From Plotosus lineatus (taxonomy: Eukaryota; Chordata; Actinopteri; Siluriformes; Plotosidae): a stretch of 64,000 bases of DNA. The DNA is taken from assembly GCA_024760905.1 (NCBI GenBank), contig CM045745.1, forward strand, positions 4,072,782-4,136,781, read 5' to 3'. The notes under the pieces are model-generated. The model saw nothing but the letters and a program-made list of their open reading frames with translations, was not told where the DNA came from and ran no database searches. A program made the position numbers and the translations under genes. Position 1 is the stretch's first letter; each line of letters begins with the position of its first letter. Shown piece by piece: positions 52,718-62,929 of this stretch.

Positions 52718-54087
52718 ACTGTACTGTACTCTGTACTCTACTACACCTGATAGTACATTATTTACCATGTACAAATATCGATTCCACCAAAAACACTGAT
52801 TGATCAGGTTAGATGCATCTGACTGATATTATTCTGAACACCACTGTATTTATCTCTCATTTATCTGTTATACAAATGTTTATGTATATTTATTATTTTT
52901 AATTAATTTTCTATTTATATTTTTCTTATTATTCCTGCTGTACTCTGAGCCATTGCATTGAAATTTCATTTTGATGTAAACCTAAATGATAAAGTCTGTT
53001 AATATCTGTGTACAGTATATACAGGACATGTGCTTCTAGCACTTTCACATCTCAAGCACAAAAAGGAAGCTCATCGCTTTAGTCTTGCCATCTTATCCAG
53101 TAATTATAAATATTCCTGTAAGTAACATTTTCTTCTGCATCTCGTGATTATTTTATACCAGGATCTAACAATGTTCTTCCATGTCACCCCTTCTACTCCC
53201 CCACCTCAATCTTTTTCCCAAACTTTTTTGTGGCTCTTGAATTTTGATGTCTCATTAACTTCTCATTAATCTCTATGTCTCATTAACAAATCTCAATGTT
53301 TTATTCAGAGGTACTTTCAAGATATTTACATTTAGCTGTTAACAGTTCAAAAGACGTGAATTTTTCACTCTCAAAACATCTATAATAAAAATTACTCTTA
53401 CTTCAAGCCATGGTTTCCAATACAATATTTTTCTGCCCACTTTAAATAAGTCACTATAACAAATATTTTGTTGTTGTTGAGAAGGACTTTGTTCCTATGG
53501 TTTGACATGCTCCTTTCCAAGTTTCCTTGCAAAAGGCAATAATGCATTCCTAGCTGGGATTTCTCCAGCCGTTTGTAATATGAAGGCCCCAATAGGGAAA
53601 GTTTCTGTATGCTCCCTCCCTGAGGAGGCCTGTCCTAGCAATGGTTCCTTTGTAATGGTTGGAGAAGTGGCTTTGGGACCGAAAGGTTGCTGGTTCAATT
53701 CCCAAACCATCAGGAAAATTGTGGGTGGGTGAGTGAGCTGCAATGAATTATTTAACCAAACGCTGATTTCTGAATTCATCCTGAAAATATTCCTGAATGA
53801 TCTAACTTGGCTTCTTTCAACAAAAGGAGCAGCAGCTATACACTTATTCTTTCGCAAACGTATAAGGTTTACACCCTGTCTCTCATTATTTTCAATCACT
53901 ATTGGCAGTGACAGCTTGGTTTCTCTCCTCGCCTAGCTGTTCCAGACCTCTTCTCATAGATCTAATGACAGAACAAAAAACAGTTAACTAAGTGGTTTAG
54001 GGTGTCTTGGTCTCAGATGTACTGTAGAATATTCCTATGCTTGAAAAAATTGTTCCGATATGCAGTAATTAGCCCAGAAGGCCTAGT
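52718..54087. other. Intergenic, no gene recognised
   Basis: AT-rich sequence. 53640-53750 (GGTTGCTGGTTCAATTCCC) looks like a diverged tRNA-type SINE. No coding exon could be supported. Confidence 0.4.
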
Positions 54088-54283
54088 GAGGTTTTGCACG
54101 TGATATCACAGGGTCATGTGACTCTTGTTTATCTGCCATATTGGACGGCATGATCCAGACGGCGCTCGCTCATTCAACATTGCGAAACATTTTAAAATAA
54201 GTAATAGTAGTTCAACATGACCCAACTGGATGTTGTTTGTCGGTTATTAACTTCCCCAGAGTGATAGAAAATAAGCAGTGAGT

Positions 54284-54461
54284 ATGGTTATATCATGTTG
54301 TGCTGTTGGCTCTGCGAATAGACAGAGGAGTAAACCTGCACTGTCATGTTATTGTTTTCCATCTGACTCGGAGAGAAAAGCCAAGTGGATCGCAGCGGTA
54401 AATAGGAAAGACTGGAATCCTACAGAATACAGTAGAATATGCAGCGAACACTTTGTATCAG
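54284..54461 (+). CDS. THAP-domain exon of a transposon
   Basis: ATG 54284 gives MVISCCAVGSANRQ, then CYCFPSDSERKAKWIAAVNR and KDWNPTEYSRICSEHFVSG before a GTAAAT donor (54462). C-x4-C, the FP motif, W, W-P and CSEHF are the C2CH zinc-binding THAP signature used for sequence-specific DNA binding. It starts 196 bp inside a terminal inverted repeat, so a transposon transposase is more likely than a host THAP gene. No downstream exon of the same gene remains. Confidence 0.8.
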
Positions 54462-54563
54462 GTAAATATACATTATTATATAGGGCCGAGGGTGGCTATT
54501 GTCATTGAGGTAGCATCCGGTGAAAATAAAATTGATGCTATAAAGATTAAAAATATATATGTA

Positions 54564-55370
54564 CAGTAAAACCTCCGCTGACGAACGCTTAAGCTCACGA
54601 ACTTTTCGCCTCAAGAACATTAAATTTGCGAGCATATAGTCTCTGCTGACGAACTAGTTTTGGGCGGACGAATCAAACCACGCGGTCGAACAGCGCCACG
54701 GTGGCGGCCACGAGAAGCTGACGCACGCTCATGGCGTCACAGTTCGTCACCCCCTTTCTCTGAGTGCGGAAGTGGTTTGTGTTTGATAGACATTTTGGAC
54801 CATATTGAGTGTACTTTTGCTATTATGGGACCGAAAAAGACGCCACCACAGGCGGAGATCATTGAAAAACACGAACGAGGTGTGCGTTTGTGTGACTCAG
54901 CGTCCCAGTACCAGTACGCTAAGTCTACCATTGCTCCCATCCTTAAGAACAAGGAAGCTATTAAGGGTGCGTGTGTGGCTAAGGGTGTTTCCAAACAGTA
55001 GGCGTTTCCAAACACTCCTTCCAAACAGTAAGTCCCTCCCTCCCTCCTCCTCCCTCCCTCCCTCCTCCTCCCACTCCATTCCATCAAGCCATCAACTACC
55101 ATCACAAAGGTAAATAAAACCACTTTATTATACAGTACAGTTTATTTCTTTAATTACAATACAATAGCACATTTATTATACATAAAATAAGGTATATTTT
55201 TGTGTAGTTTTAAGGCTTATTTAGTAGAAAATTATGTTTTATGGGGACCTGGGAACGGATTATTCTCATTTTAATGGTTTCTTATGGGAAATAAATGTTC
55301 GGAAGATGAACTTTTCGCCTTACACACACTTTCTGGGAACCAATTATGTTCGTGAGCTGAGGTATCACTG
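54564..55370 (+). mobile_element. Tigger element, internally deleted
   Basis: Ends CAGTAAAACCTCCGCTGACG and GTGAGCTGAGGTATCACTG, flanked by TA (54562-54563, 55371-55372). It keeps the transposase start and a 3' region but not the catalytic core. A sister copy lies inverted at 60809-61555. Confidence 0.9.
54825..55001 (+). pseudogene. Tigger transposase N-terminus (CENP-B-type HTH)
   Basis: MGPKKTPPQAEIIEKHERGV then RLCDSASQYQYAKSTIAPIL, KNKEAIKGACVAKGVSKQ and a stop. EIIEKHERGVR...KEAIKGA is the pogo/Tigger (TIGD/JRK-related) DNA-binding region. The DDE domain is absent. Confidence 0.88.
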
Positions 55371-55383
55371 TACACTGTATAGG

Positions 55384-55730
55384 TGGGCAGTGGTGGTCTA
55401 GTGGTATAGGGTGCTGGATCGCTAATCCAAAGGTTGGGGGTTCGAGTCCCACTCTCCACAAGGTTGTCACTGCCAAAGCCAGTGCAGCTAACTGGGTTAT
55501 CAAAGGCGGGCCATGTCTCTCACTGTCTATGGTGTGAGGCATGTAAAAGAACCATTGCTGACTTTCGACAAGAGTAGGCTGCAAAGCCGTCAGCGTGTTT
55601 CCGCCCTGTGATGGCCTGGCGAGCTGTCCAGGGTGTCCTCTGCCCTCGCCCGAAGTTGGCTGGGATGGGCACCAGCCTCCCTGCGACCCACATTAGGATT
55701 AAGCGGGTACAGAAAATGATGAATGAACTG
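55384..55730 (+). mobile_element. Chimeric SINE: tRNA head and body with ATTAGGATTA tail
   Basis: Head and body match the 40836 SINE up to GTCAGCGTGTTTC. It then continues CGCCCTGTGATGGCCTGGCG and CCAGCCTCCCTGCGACCCAC with ATTAGGATTAAGCGGG instead of the RTE-type tail. Inserted next to the Tigger inside the two-gene transposon. Confidence 0.88.
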
Positions 55731-55856
55731 TATAGACTTGTGTATAAATAAAATATATGAATTTATGCATGCATTATAAGCAGTGATAATTGTAATGTAT
55801 TATTGCAGAAGCGCTTGTTTGTGTAGGTCTATTTGGGGATAGAATATGCACCTTAC

Positions 55857-56259
55857 CCGTTATGAGGTGGTCGTCTCTTTTCCCGGTTCCTGGCTCCCAT
55901 TGTTGCATACAGCTTACAAATCCGGCAACAAAATACTTGTAAGCTTCCATTGATTTGGAAGCTTTTGACTCTTTGCCAGTAAATGGTGACGGGCCGTGGA
56001 CAAGATATGTACAAAGATCCAAGTAGGCAAAAGCAGGAAGGGAAGAATGGTCGCATTCTAACACATTCCTAAACATTGACTGCGGCATTAGATATGGATC
56101 AGCAATCCCCAGCTGCTTAATTTTACTCAGATACCCCGCCCTCTGGTCACCTGTCAGATGATTGACAACGTCTGACAATATTATAGTGTCATTGCTTTTG
56201 CCTTCGACACTCTCGCATATTTTGCTTTTGCTGTCATTATCGGTTGTTGTTGAAGCCAT
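55857..56259 (-). CDS. First exon of the second transposon gene (YqaJ/SWIM-type N-terminus)
   Basis: ATG at 56259 opens MASTTTDNDSKSKICESVEG; then come GIADPYLMPQSMFRNVLECD, SSLPAFAYLDLCTYLVHGPS and ESKASKSMEAYKYFVAGFVS, ending at a GTAAGG donor (55856). The YLDLxxYLVxxPSxxT...SxEAYKYFVxGxV pattern is what I recall from the N-terminal part of fish transposon proteins that continue with a SWIM finger and a YqaJ exonuclease domain; that domain is not in this window. A (CA)n run lies just upstream of the ATG. Confidence 0.62.
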
Positions 56260-56268
56260 GCTTAGTGA

Positions 56269-56299
<31 letters not shown>
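56269..56299. repeat. (TG)n microsatellite
   Basis: TG run just inside the right inverted repeat of the two-gene transposon, upstream of its minus-strand gene. Confidence 0.93.
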
Positions 56300-56300
<1 letters not shown>

Positions 56301-56365
56301 CTGGATCACGCTTGCCGTCCAAGATGGCGCATGACGGTATTGGGGCCATGTGACTGCAAAACCTC

Positions 56366-57054
56366 AATAACAAATCATCACTTGGGTTCACAGTGGGGAG
56401 ACCATTCTTTCCATTCATTCCCCTCATACTTTCCTTGTTATTGTATTGAAGTGCACAGATGCTTTGAAGTCTCTCTGTAAAACAATAGATTCCACAGAGG
56501 AAGCACCTGCCAACCCTGCTTCAAGGCTTCCAGAAAGCCAGATACTCTGAGCTGTTATCTATCATAAATGATCAGAGCCTGTTCCCCAACTCAAAGGCAC
56601 AGAGGAAACTCCTGTGCACTTCCAGAGAGGTGCATGACAAGGGGCAATAAGTATACCCACACATACATACAGTATACTCTTTTGCTCAGGGAAACTCCAG
56701 TACCTCACCAGGAAATTCATATTCCGGAACCTGCCCTGTGTATAGTTGAATACAAACATTGAGTTGGTATCTCTCGACTCACATAAAAGCTCACGCTCTG
56801 TCCAAACCAGAGAGGTAACATGTCTCTAAAACCATTTTCTTTTTGGCAGACAGAGAGCAAAGATTGTACTCCTAGGGTGTTTGCATTTAGCCTAACCCAC
56901 AATGATAACAAATTTAAATAATTAAGTCCTTAAAAGTAAACACTGACTATCTCACTGGTTTAATTAATTTGCATTTCATTACTGAACACCCTCTGAAGCT
57001 TACTCTTTCAGGATGCTGAAAGGAAACAACGGTTATATAAAAGAATTACCCCGT
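56366..57054. other. Intergenic, no gene recognised
   Basis: No repeat family or exon identified. Confidence 0.4.
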
Positions 57055-58264
57055 GTAAAAATATCACAAACAAGTGCCCACGCTCACACCGGTCCCAAGC
57101 CCGGAGAAATGCAGAGGGTTGTCACAGGAAGGGCAGTCGGCGTAAAACTTTTGCCAAAATGCAAACCATTAAGACAAATCTCATACTGGATCGGTTGAGG
57201 CCCGGGTTAACAACGACCGCCATCAGTGCTGTTAATCAACAGGGTGCTGGTGGAAATTGGACTACTGTTGGTAGAAGAAGGAGAGCGGGAGGCGTGTCCG
57301 TGAGAAGAGGAAAAGCATGAGTTTAAGACTGAAAGTAGGGATTTTGAATGTTGGAACTATGACAGGAAAAGGTAGAGAGCTGGCTGACATGATGCAGAGG
57401 AGGAAGGTGGACATATGTGTGTCCAGGAGACCAGGTAGAAAGGTAGCAAGGCGAGAAGCTTAGGAGCAGGGTTTAAACTGTTTTATCATGGTGTGGCTGG
57501 GAAGAGAAATGGAGTCGGAGTCATATTGAAGGAGGGGTTTGTCAGGAATGTTCTAGAAGTGAAAAGAGTGTCAGACAGAGTGATGAGTCTCAAGTTAGAA
57601 ATTGAAGGCGTGCTGTTCAATGTTGTTAGTGCTTATGCCCCACAGGCAGGATGTGAGCTAGAAGAGAAAGAGAGATTCTGGAGTGATTTAGATGAAGTGA
57701 TGCAGAGTACCCCCATAGGTGAAAGAGTGGTCATTGGGGCAGACTTCAACGGACATGTTGGTGCAGGCAACAGAGGGGACGAGGAAGTAATGGGCAGTTT
57801 TGATATCCAGGACAGGAACACAGAAGGACAGATGTTGATAGATTTTGCAAAAAGGATGGAAATGGCTGTGGTGAATACTTTCTTCCAGAAGAGAGAGGAG
57901 CATAGGGTGACCTATAAAAGCGGAGGTAGGAGCACACAGGTAGACTACATCATGTGCAGGTGATGTAATTTGAAAGAAGTCGGTGACTTTAAAGTAGCAG
58001 TGGGTGAGAGTGTTGCCAAACAGCATAGGATGGTGTTGTGCAGGATGACGCTGATAGTGAGGAAGGTGAAGAAGGCAAAGGCAGAGCAGAAGACAAAGTG
58101 GTGGAAGCTGAAAAAGGAAGAGTGTCGTGTTGTCTTCAAGGAGGAGTTGAAACAGGCTTTGGGTGGTCAGGAAGTGCTTCCAGATGACTGGACAACTACA
58201 GCTAATATGATCAGGGAGACAGGTAGGAGAATACTTGGTGTGTCCTCTGGAAGGACAGTAGATA
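57055..58264 (+). mobile_element. RTE LINE 5' part, 3'-truncated
   Basis: Leader (CAAGTGCCCACGCTCACACC) and endonuclease, ending abruptly at SSGRTVDKD where a Tigger-like right end begins. 3' truncation is not expected from normal LINE insertion, so a later deletion is likely. Confidence 0.9.
57318..58264 (+). pseudogene. RTE LINE endonuclease, best-preserved copy
   Basis: From MSLRLKVGILNVGTMTGKGR with a frame break near 57415, then an open stretch 57493-57960: GVGVILKEGFVRNVLEVKRV, VSAYAPQAGCELEEKERFWS, intact catalytic GADFNGHVGAGN, EEHRVTYKSGGRSTQVDYIM. A stop follows at 57961-57963 (TGA in CRR context), then EECRVVFKEELKQALGGQEV. The intact GADFNGH and VDYI motifs distinguish it from the other copies. 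Confidence 0.9.
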
Positions 58265-58377
58265 AGGATTCATAACGTGAATTTGTTTCGCATCCAGAGA
58301 CAGAAATTTTAGGTAAATTCATTTCGTAACCTGGATTTTTCGTTTGTTGGGTCTTTGGTAAGGTGAGATACCACTGT
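58265..58377 (+). mobile_element. Right end of a Tigger-like element
   Basis: Ends GGTAAGGTGAGATACCACTG followed by TA, matching the 41546/54564 terminal type. The left part is missing. Confidence 0.6.
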
Positions 58378-60808
58378 ATTGAAACATGTTTCTTTAAACC
58401 TTATGAGTATTACATCAGACTTAACATGAGAGGAATTCAGGTCAGAAATCCACAACAGCATTCTGTGAACTGTAACTACAGTATTTTTACCCCACACAGT
58501 GTACAGAACTCAAAATAATGCTTTTATTTTAGTAAACAAAATGCTCTCATTAAAAGGCTTTTGTTTGACTTTACTAATGATTGCAGAAATAAAGAAGCCA
58601 TATTTTGGTGTTTGTTCATACACTATGGTGAAATATTTCAATTAACTACACTGATTATTTGCTATTATAAAACAGGGTGAGGCAGTTGGGGGTGCATGGA
58701 GGGGGGGGGGGTGTGTTCCATAGACTTGAGTGCCTTGTATAAGTCTGCAGCAAACATACAAACCAAAATGGTAAAGATTTGTTCTTTACTCTTCAGTAGT
58801 ATTCTGGTGTATGCAAGGAGTTCGACCTGGTTGTTGAAGTCTTGTTTTTACAGACATGAAATAAAAACAGAGACAAGAACAGTCACCGCTGTGAAAATAA
58901 TTACACATTTCATGTCCAGAACTAGGAATTACAATAATAGTAGGCATTATTAAATTTCTTTTAAAAGAATATTGCACAATAGTTACTGCATCTTACCCAC
59001 ATAACACACTGACAACCGACAGTGACATGTGCAAATAAGTGAAATGTTAATTAATCTGACCACATCTGGAAGGAAGCTGTCAGTGCAGCTGATAGATTTA
59101 ATGCATACAAAAGATATAAATTGCACATTTTCTGAGCATTTTATTTAACTTGACAATGGGCTATAACTTGTTTATCTCATTATTGGTTGCAGTGCCCAAC
59201 AGGACTGTTAATGAGGTAATGAGGACAGACGCTGCTCCTCTGATTGGTTGAACTTCCTCAGTTAACTCATGAAGCACTTCTTTTGTTAAGCTTTTTAGGC
59301 AGTCCAGTTTTTTCTGGCCCTTACAAGTTCTCAGAGATGGGAGTTCTCTGAAGTTCATTTTCCAATCTATGCCGACTTATCACCTTTGATCTAGGCAATG
59401 GTGGTTTTATCTGAAGCTTTAACAGACGTTTCAGAGAATTGTCCTTGGAGACATGATTGTTATTGCACGAGAAAGGAACAGGAGGAAAGCACACATCTTG
59501 GAATGTTCTAATTCTAATGTTCTAATGTTCATATTCTAATTACTGTATGTGCTAATGATTAGGATTAAGCAGTTCAGAAAATGAATGAATATTATATAAA
59601 AAAGATAAAATAATAATTATTAGATTAGTTAAAATGAAAACTGCATAGTGTACACTATAAAGTAGTTTTATATGTAAAGCTAATTATTTTTGTTAAACTG
59701 CATTTCAGTTAATATCTCTACACAGGCTGAAAATGAAATTCTCATATTTTTTGGCTAAACTGTTAATCGGGTAAGAAATAAATTTGTGTATAACATTTTC
59801 ATCCTAATTCAGGGAAATACTACAATTGTAAGAGGTACAGACTGGCAGATCAGGTGATATTATGAATCTAAGAATATTTATTTATTTATATTAATAGTAA
59901 ATTAGCTTTCGACGCACTTTAACCGGAGGACTTGACTGTGGAATGAGCTTCATTTAGCCTCTTTTGTTTTTTCTTCTCTTTTTAGACTGAGAGAAATTAC
60001 CTCACTTTCTTTGCAGTCTGTTTCTCCTTTCCTCCTGACTCACTGTTTTTCCTCTGCCCCAGATAAAACTTTCCACAGCACTAACTCATGAATGTTTCGC
60101 GCAGCACTTAGTGCATACTGTCATATAATGGCTTGGAGTTCCTTTCAGCGTTCCTGAGATAAAAAGACTGAAGATATAATAAACAGGACATGTTCCATCA
60201 TGTATAACCTATGACTCATTATACATGAGAAGTGTACACTTGCGTTCATTCTTTGCATTGTTGCACAGATTCTTGAAGGATGATTAAGTATTTAACTTGT
60301 ATACACCTCCTACTTATATAGTATATTTATGCCATGAGGCTGGTTAAATAACATGTATTATCAAATATGAACCACATCATAACATTGGAAGATCTGTCCT
60401 AACAAAATGTATAGATACTGACCAACCATAAATACCATATTCGACGTGATAAGTGCCCAGGGCACTTAAAAAATTGGGGTGGGTGGGTGTTTATTAAACT
60501 GTTACCAGCAAAGTGGAACGGTAAGTGCCCAACACATGACAAGTGCCATTGGAAAGAGTTAATCACTGTTATTCACTTTACCTCTTAGCGTTTTGATAGT
60601 TTGACAAAAAAAATGCTGATGTTATTTTGGGCCTTGTGAGAAAAATCTCAAATCTGATTTGTTAAAGAAACAGCCCCATCGCTAATATAGTTTAGTATGG
60701 TATAGGTTAGTGGTTCTGGAAGTGTTTCAGGCAGCAGAAAGGGCTTTGCTGGCCCTGACAACCCACCACTGGTATATGCGTACTATACAGTATATATATA
60801 TATATATA
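58378..60808. other. Intergenic, no gene recognised
   Basis: AT-rich. Holds a poly-G tract near 58702, a TAGGATTAAGCAGTTCAGAA SINE tail near 59571 and a 65-codon minus-strand frame at 59161-59358 without a recognised domain. No supported exon. Confidence 0.5.
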
Positions 60809-61552
60809 CAGTGATACCTCTGCTCACGAACATAATTGGTTCCCAGAAAGTGTGTGTGAGGCGAAAAGTTCGTCTTCCGAACATTTATTTCCCATAAGAA
60901 ACCATTAAAATGAGAATAATCCGTTCCCAGGTCCCCATAAAACATAATTTTCTACTAAATAAGCCTTAAAACCACACAAAAATATACCTTATTTTATGTA
61001 TAATAAATGTCTATTGTATTGTAATTAAAGAAATAAACTGTACTGTATAATAAAGTGGTTTTATTTACCTTTGTGATGGTAGTTGATGGCTTGATGGAAT
61101 GGAGTGGGAGGAGGAGTGAGGGAGGGACTTACTGTTTGGAAGGAGTGTTTGGAAACGCCTACTGTTTGGAAACACGCATAGCCACACACGCACCCTTAAT
61201 AGCTTCCTTGTTCTTAAGGATGGTGGTAGACTTAGCGTACTGGTACTGGGACGCTGAGTCACACAAACGCACACCTCGTTCGTGTTTTTCGATGATCTCC
61301 GCCTGTGGTGGGGGCTTTTTCGGTCCCATAATAGCAAAAGTACACTCAATATGGTCCAAAATGTCTATCAAACACAAACCACTTCCGCATTCAAAGAAAG
61401 GGGGTGACGCTGTTCCACCGTGGCGCTGTTCGACCGCGTGGTTTGGTTCGTCCGCCGAAAAATAGTTCGTCAGCCGAGACTATATTTTCGCGAATTTAAA
61501 GTTCTTGAGGCGAAAAGTTCATGAGCTTAAGCGTTCGTCAGCCGAGGTTTGA

Positions 61553-61555
<3 letters not shown>
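60809..61555 (-). mobile_element. Tigger element, internally deleted, minus strand
   Basis: Inverse copy of 54564-55370, with ends CAGTGATACCTCTGCTCACG and AGCCGAGGTTTGACTG flanked by TA. About 60 bp shorter than its sister. The right TA belongs to a (TA)n run. Confidence 0.9.
61159..61329 (-). pseudogene. Tigger transposase N-terminus
   Basis: Minus-strand MGPKKPPPQAEIIEKHERGV then RLCDSASQYQYAKSTTILKN, KEAIKGACVAMRVSKQ and a stop. A two-codon deletion relative to the sister copy lies at STIAPIL/STTIL. The catalytic domain is missing. Confidence 0.88.

Positions 61556-61612
<57 letters not shown>
61556..61612. repeat. (TA)n microsatellite
   Basis: TA run of about 57 bp adjoining the Tigger end. 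Confidence 0.95.
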
Positions 61613-61615
<3 letters not shown>

Positions 61616-61684
61616 CATGGACCTGCCCTGAATCCAAATTTACCTAATTCACAATATATTAACTGAAAACTTTGTAGTGAAGTT

Positions 61685-62929
61685 TAATACTCCCATTTCA
61701 CTGGAGCGCGGCATGCAAGGATCATGGCGAAAAGGCACGGAATGCACTCTACGGATGAGCTTTTGAGTTTTTACACGGAAAATGAGTCAAAAATCTATGG
61801 AAAATTGCACCTTCGGAACGATCACGGAATTTGAGGAAAGGACATGGAAAGACCGTGGTACAATATCAGAATACAGGCGTAAAAGTGCTTGGATCACCTT
61901 CAGAACCAGTGCGGACAGCAAAGGAAGACCTTCGGATAATTCGCGGAAGGTTCACGGAAAGGACGCAACGTTTGCAAAATGACCGCGGCACTGCACCTTT
62001 TTAGAAGGAAGACCCACGGAATGATCGCGGAACAGGCAGAATGAAGGCAGAACGTTCACGTTCAACACGGAATGATTAAGGAATGACTGAGGAATACCCG
62101 GCATAACCACGTTTCAACGACGAAAAATTGGCAAAGATCAAAGGATTTGCTCCTGATTCCACCTATAAATACGCGGAATGACCAAGGAAGCTCATTCTCT
62201 CATTCATATTATATGTTTAAAATATATAATATGTTTATCATGTACAATAAATTTAAAATTTAACATATGTTTGTAATTTACCATATGTTTCGAATGTGCA
62301 ATATGTTTATAATTTACAATAAATTTAAAAATTAACATATGGTTAATATTTAATATTTGCAGCTCAATCATTCCAGACTAAAACCCATGCACACAAGTCC
62401 AAACCACATTGATAATAACTTTAAAAATGTATTACATGAACAAGAAAACAGAGAAAATAGTGAATGAACTGGAATAATTTATAGTGGAAGTGACATCCTT
62501 GAGTGTTCTGCAAGTCTTCCATGTTATCCGCAACCATTCCGCAAACGTTCCGTATGTATTCTGCAAACCTTCCGTGGGGATTCTGTGGCCAGTTTTGACC
62601 ACCCGTAAGAAGGAGGAATGTTCGTGGAACGTTCACAGAAGACTTGTGGAATAAAAGGAACGATCACGGAACATTTGTGGAAAGGACAGAACGTTTGCGG
62701 AAGGACTGCGGAATGTGAAGGAATACTGTCGGAAAATTTTTACGTGAACGTGCTTTTGAACATGTTAAAACGCACGTTGGCAAAAAATTTTGGCCTGACG
62801 AAAGAGGAGGAATACCTCCGAAATCATATGGAAGGACACGGAAGATGACAGAATGACTGAGTTGTAGGATGACTACGGTTTTGCTTCCGCAAGTCTGCAG
62901 GCGCGCCAGTGAAATGGGGGTATTACTCA
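61685..62929. mobile_element. Inverted-repeat element built of degenerate CGGAA units
   Basis: Left TACTCCCATTTCACTGGAGC and right, read inverse, TACCCCCATTTCACTGGCGC are terminal inverted repeats, with TTAA on the left and TTAC on the right. The interior holds dozens of imperfect short units of the type (A/G)CGGAA(N), in one orientation at about 61730-62190 and 62610-62850 and the inverse (TTCCG) at about 62500-62590. No coding sequence. A TTAA target would suggest Kolobok or piggyBac; not proven. Confidence 0.6.

Larger units (their letters stand above)
54088..56365. mobile_element. Two-gene DNA transposon (THAP plus YqaJ/SWIM-type), ISL2EU-like
   Basis: Left end GAGGTTTTGCACGTGATATC...TTGGACGGCATGATCCAG and right end, read inverse, GAGGTTTTGCAGTCACATGG...TTGGACGGCAAGCGTGATCC form terminal inverted repeats of about 70 bp. 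Inside, a THAP exon points right (54284-54461) and a second gene points left (56259-55857). The ISL2EU superfamily is known for a THAP-bearing transposase and a YqaJ nuclease gene. The middle is replaced by a Tigger (54564-55370) and a SINE (55384-55730), so the copy is defective. Confidence 0.72.

Noticed and set aside
54737..55123. 128-codon minus-strand frame, with a near-identical frame at 61055-61465
   Set aside because: Looked like a conserved protein because it occurs twice, but both are antisense to the Tigger transposase start.
55774..56427. 217-codon version of the minus-strand transposon gene
   Set aside because: The part before 56259 translates a (CA)n run and the terminal repeat, and the part after 55857 reads past a good donor; only the exon was kept.
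59161..59358. Possible host exon on the minus strand
   Set aside because: Reads protein-like but has no acceptor/donor pair or recognised domain.
61782..61982. 66-codon frame in the CGGAA element
   Set aside because: Translation of the degenerate repeat; composition follows the motif.
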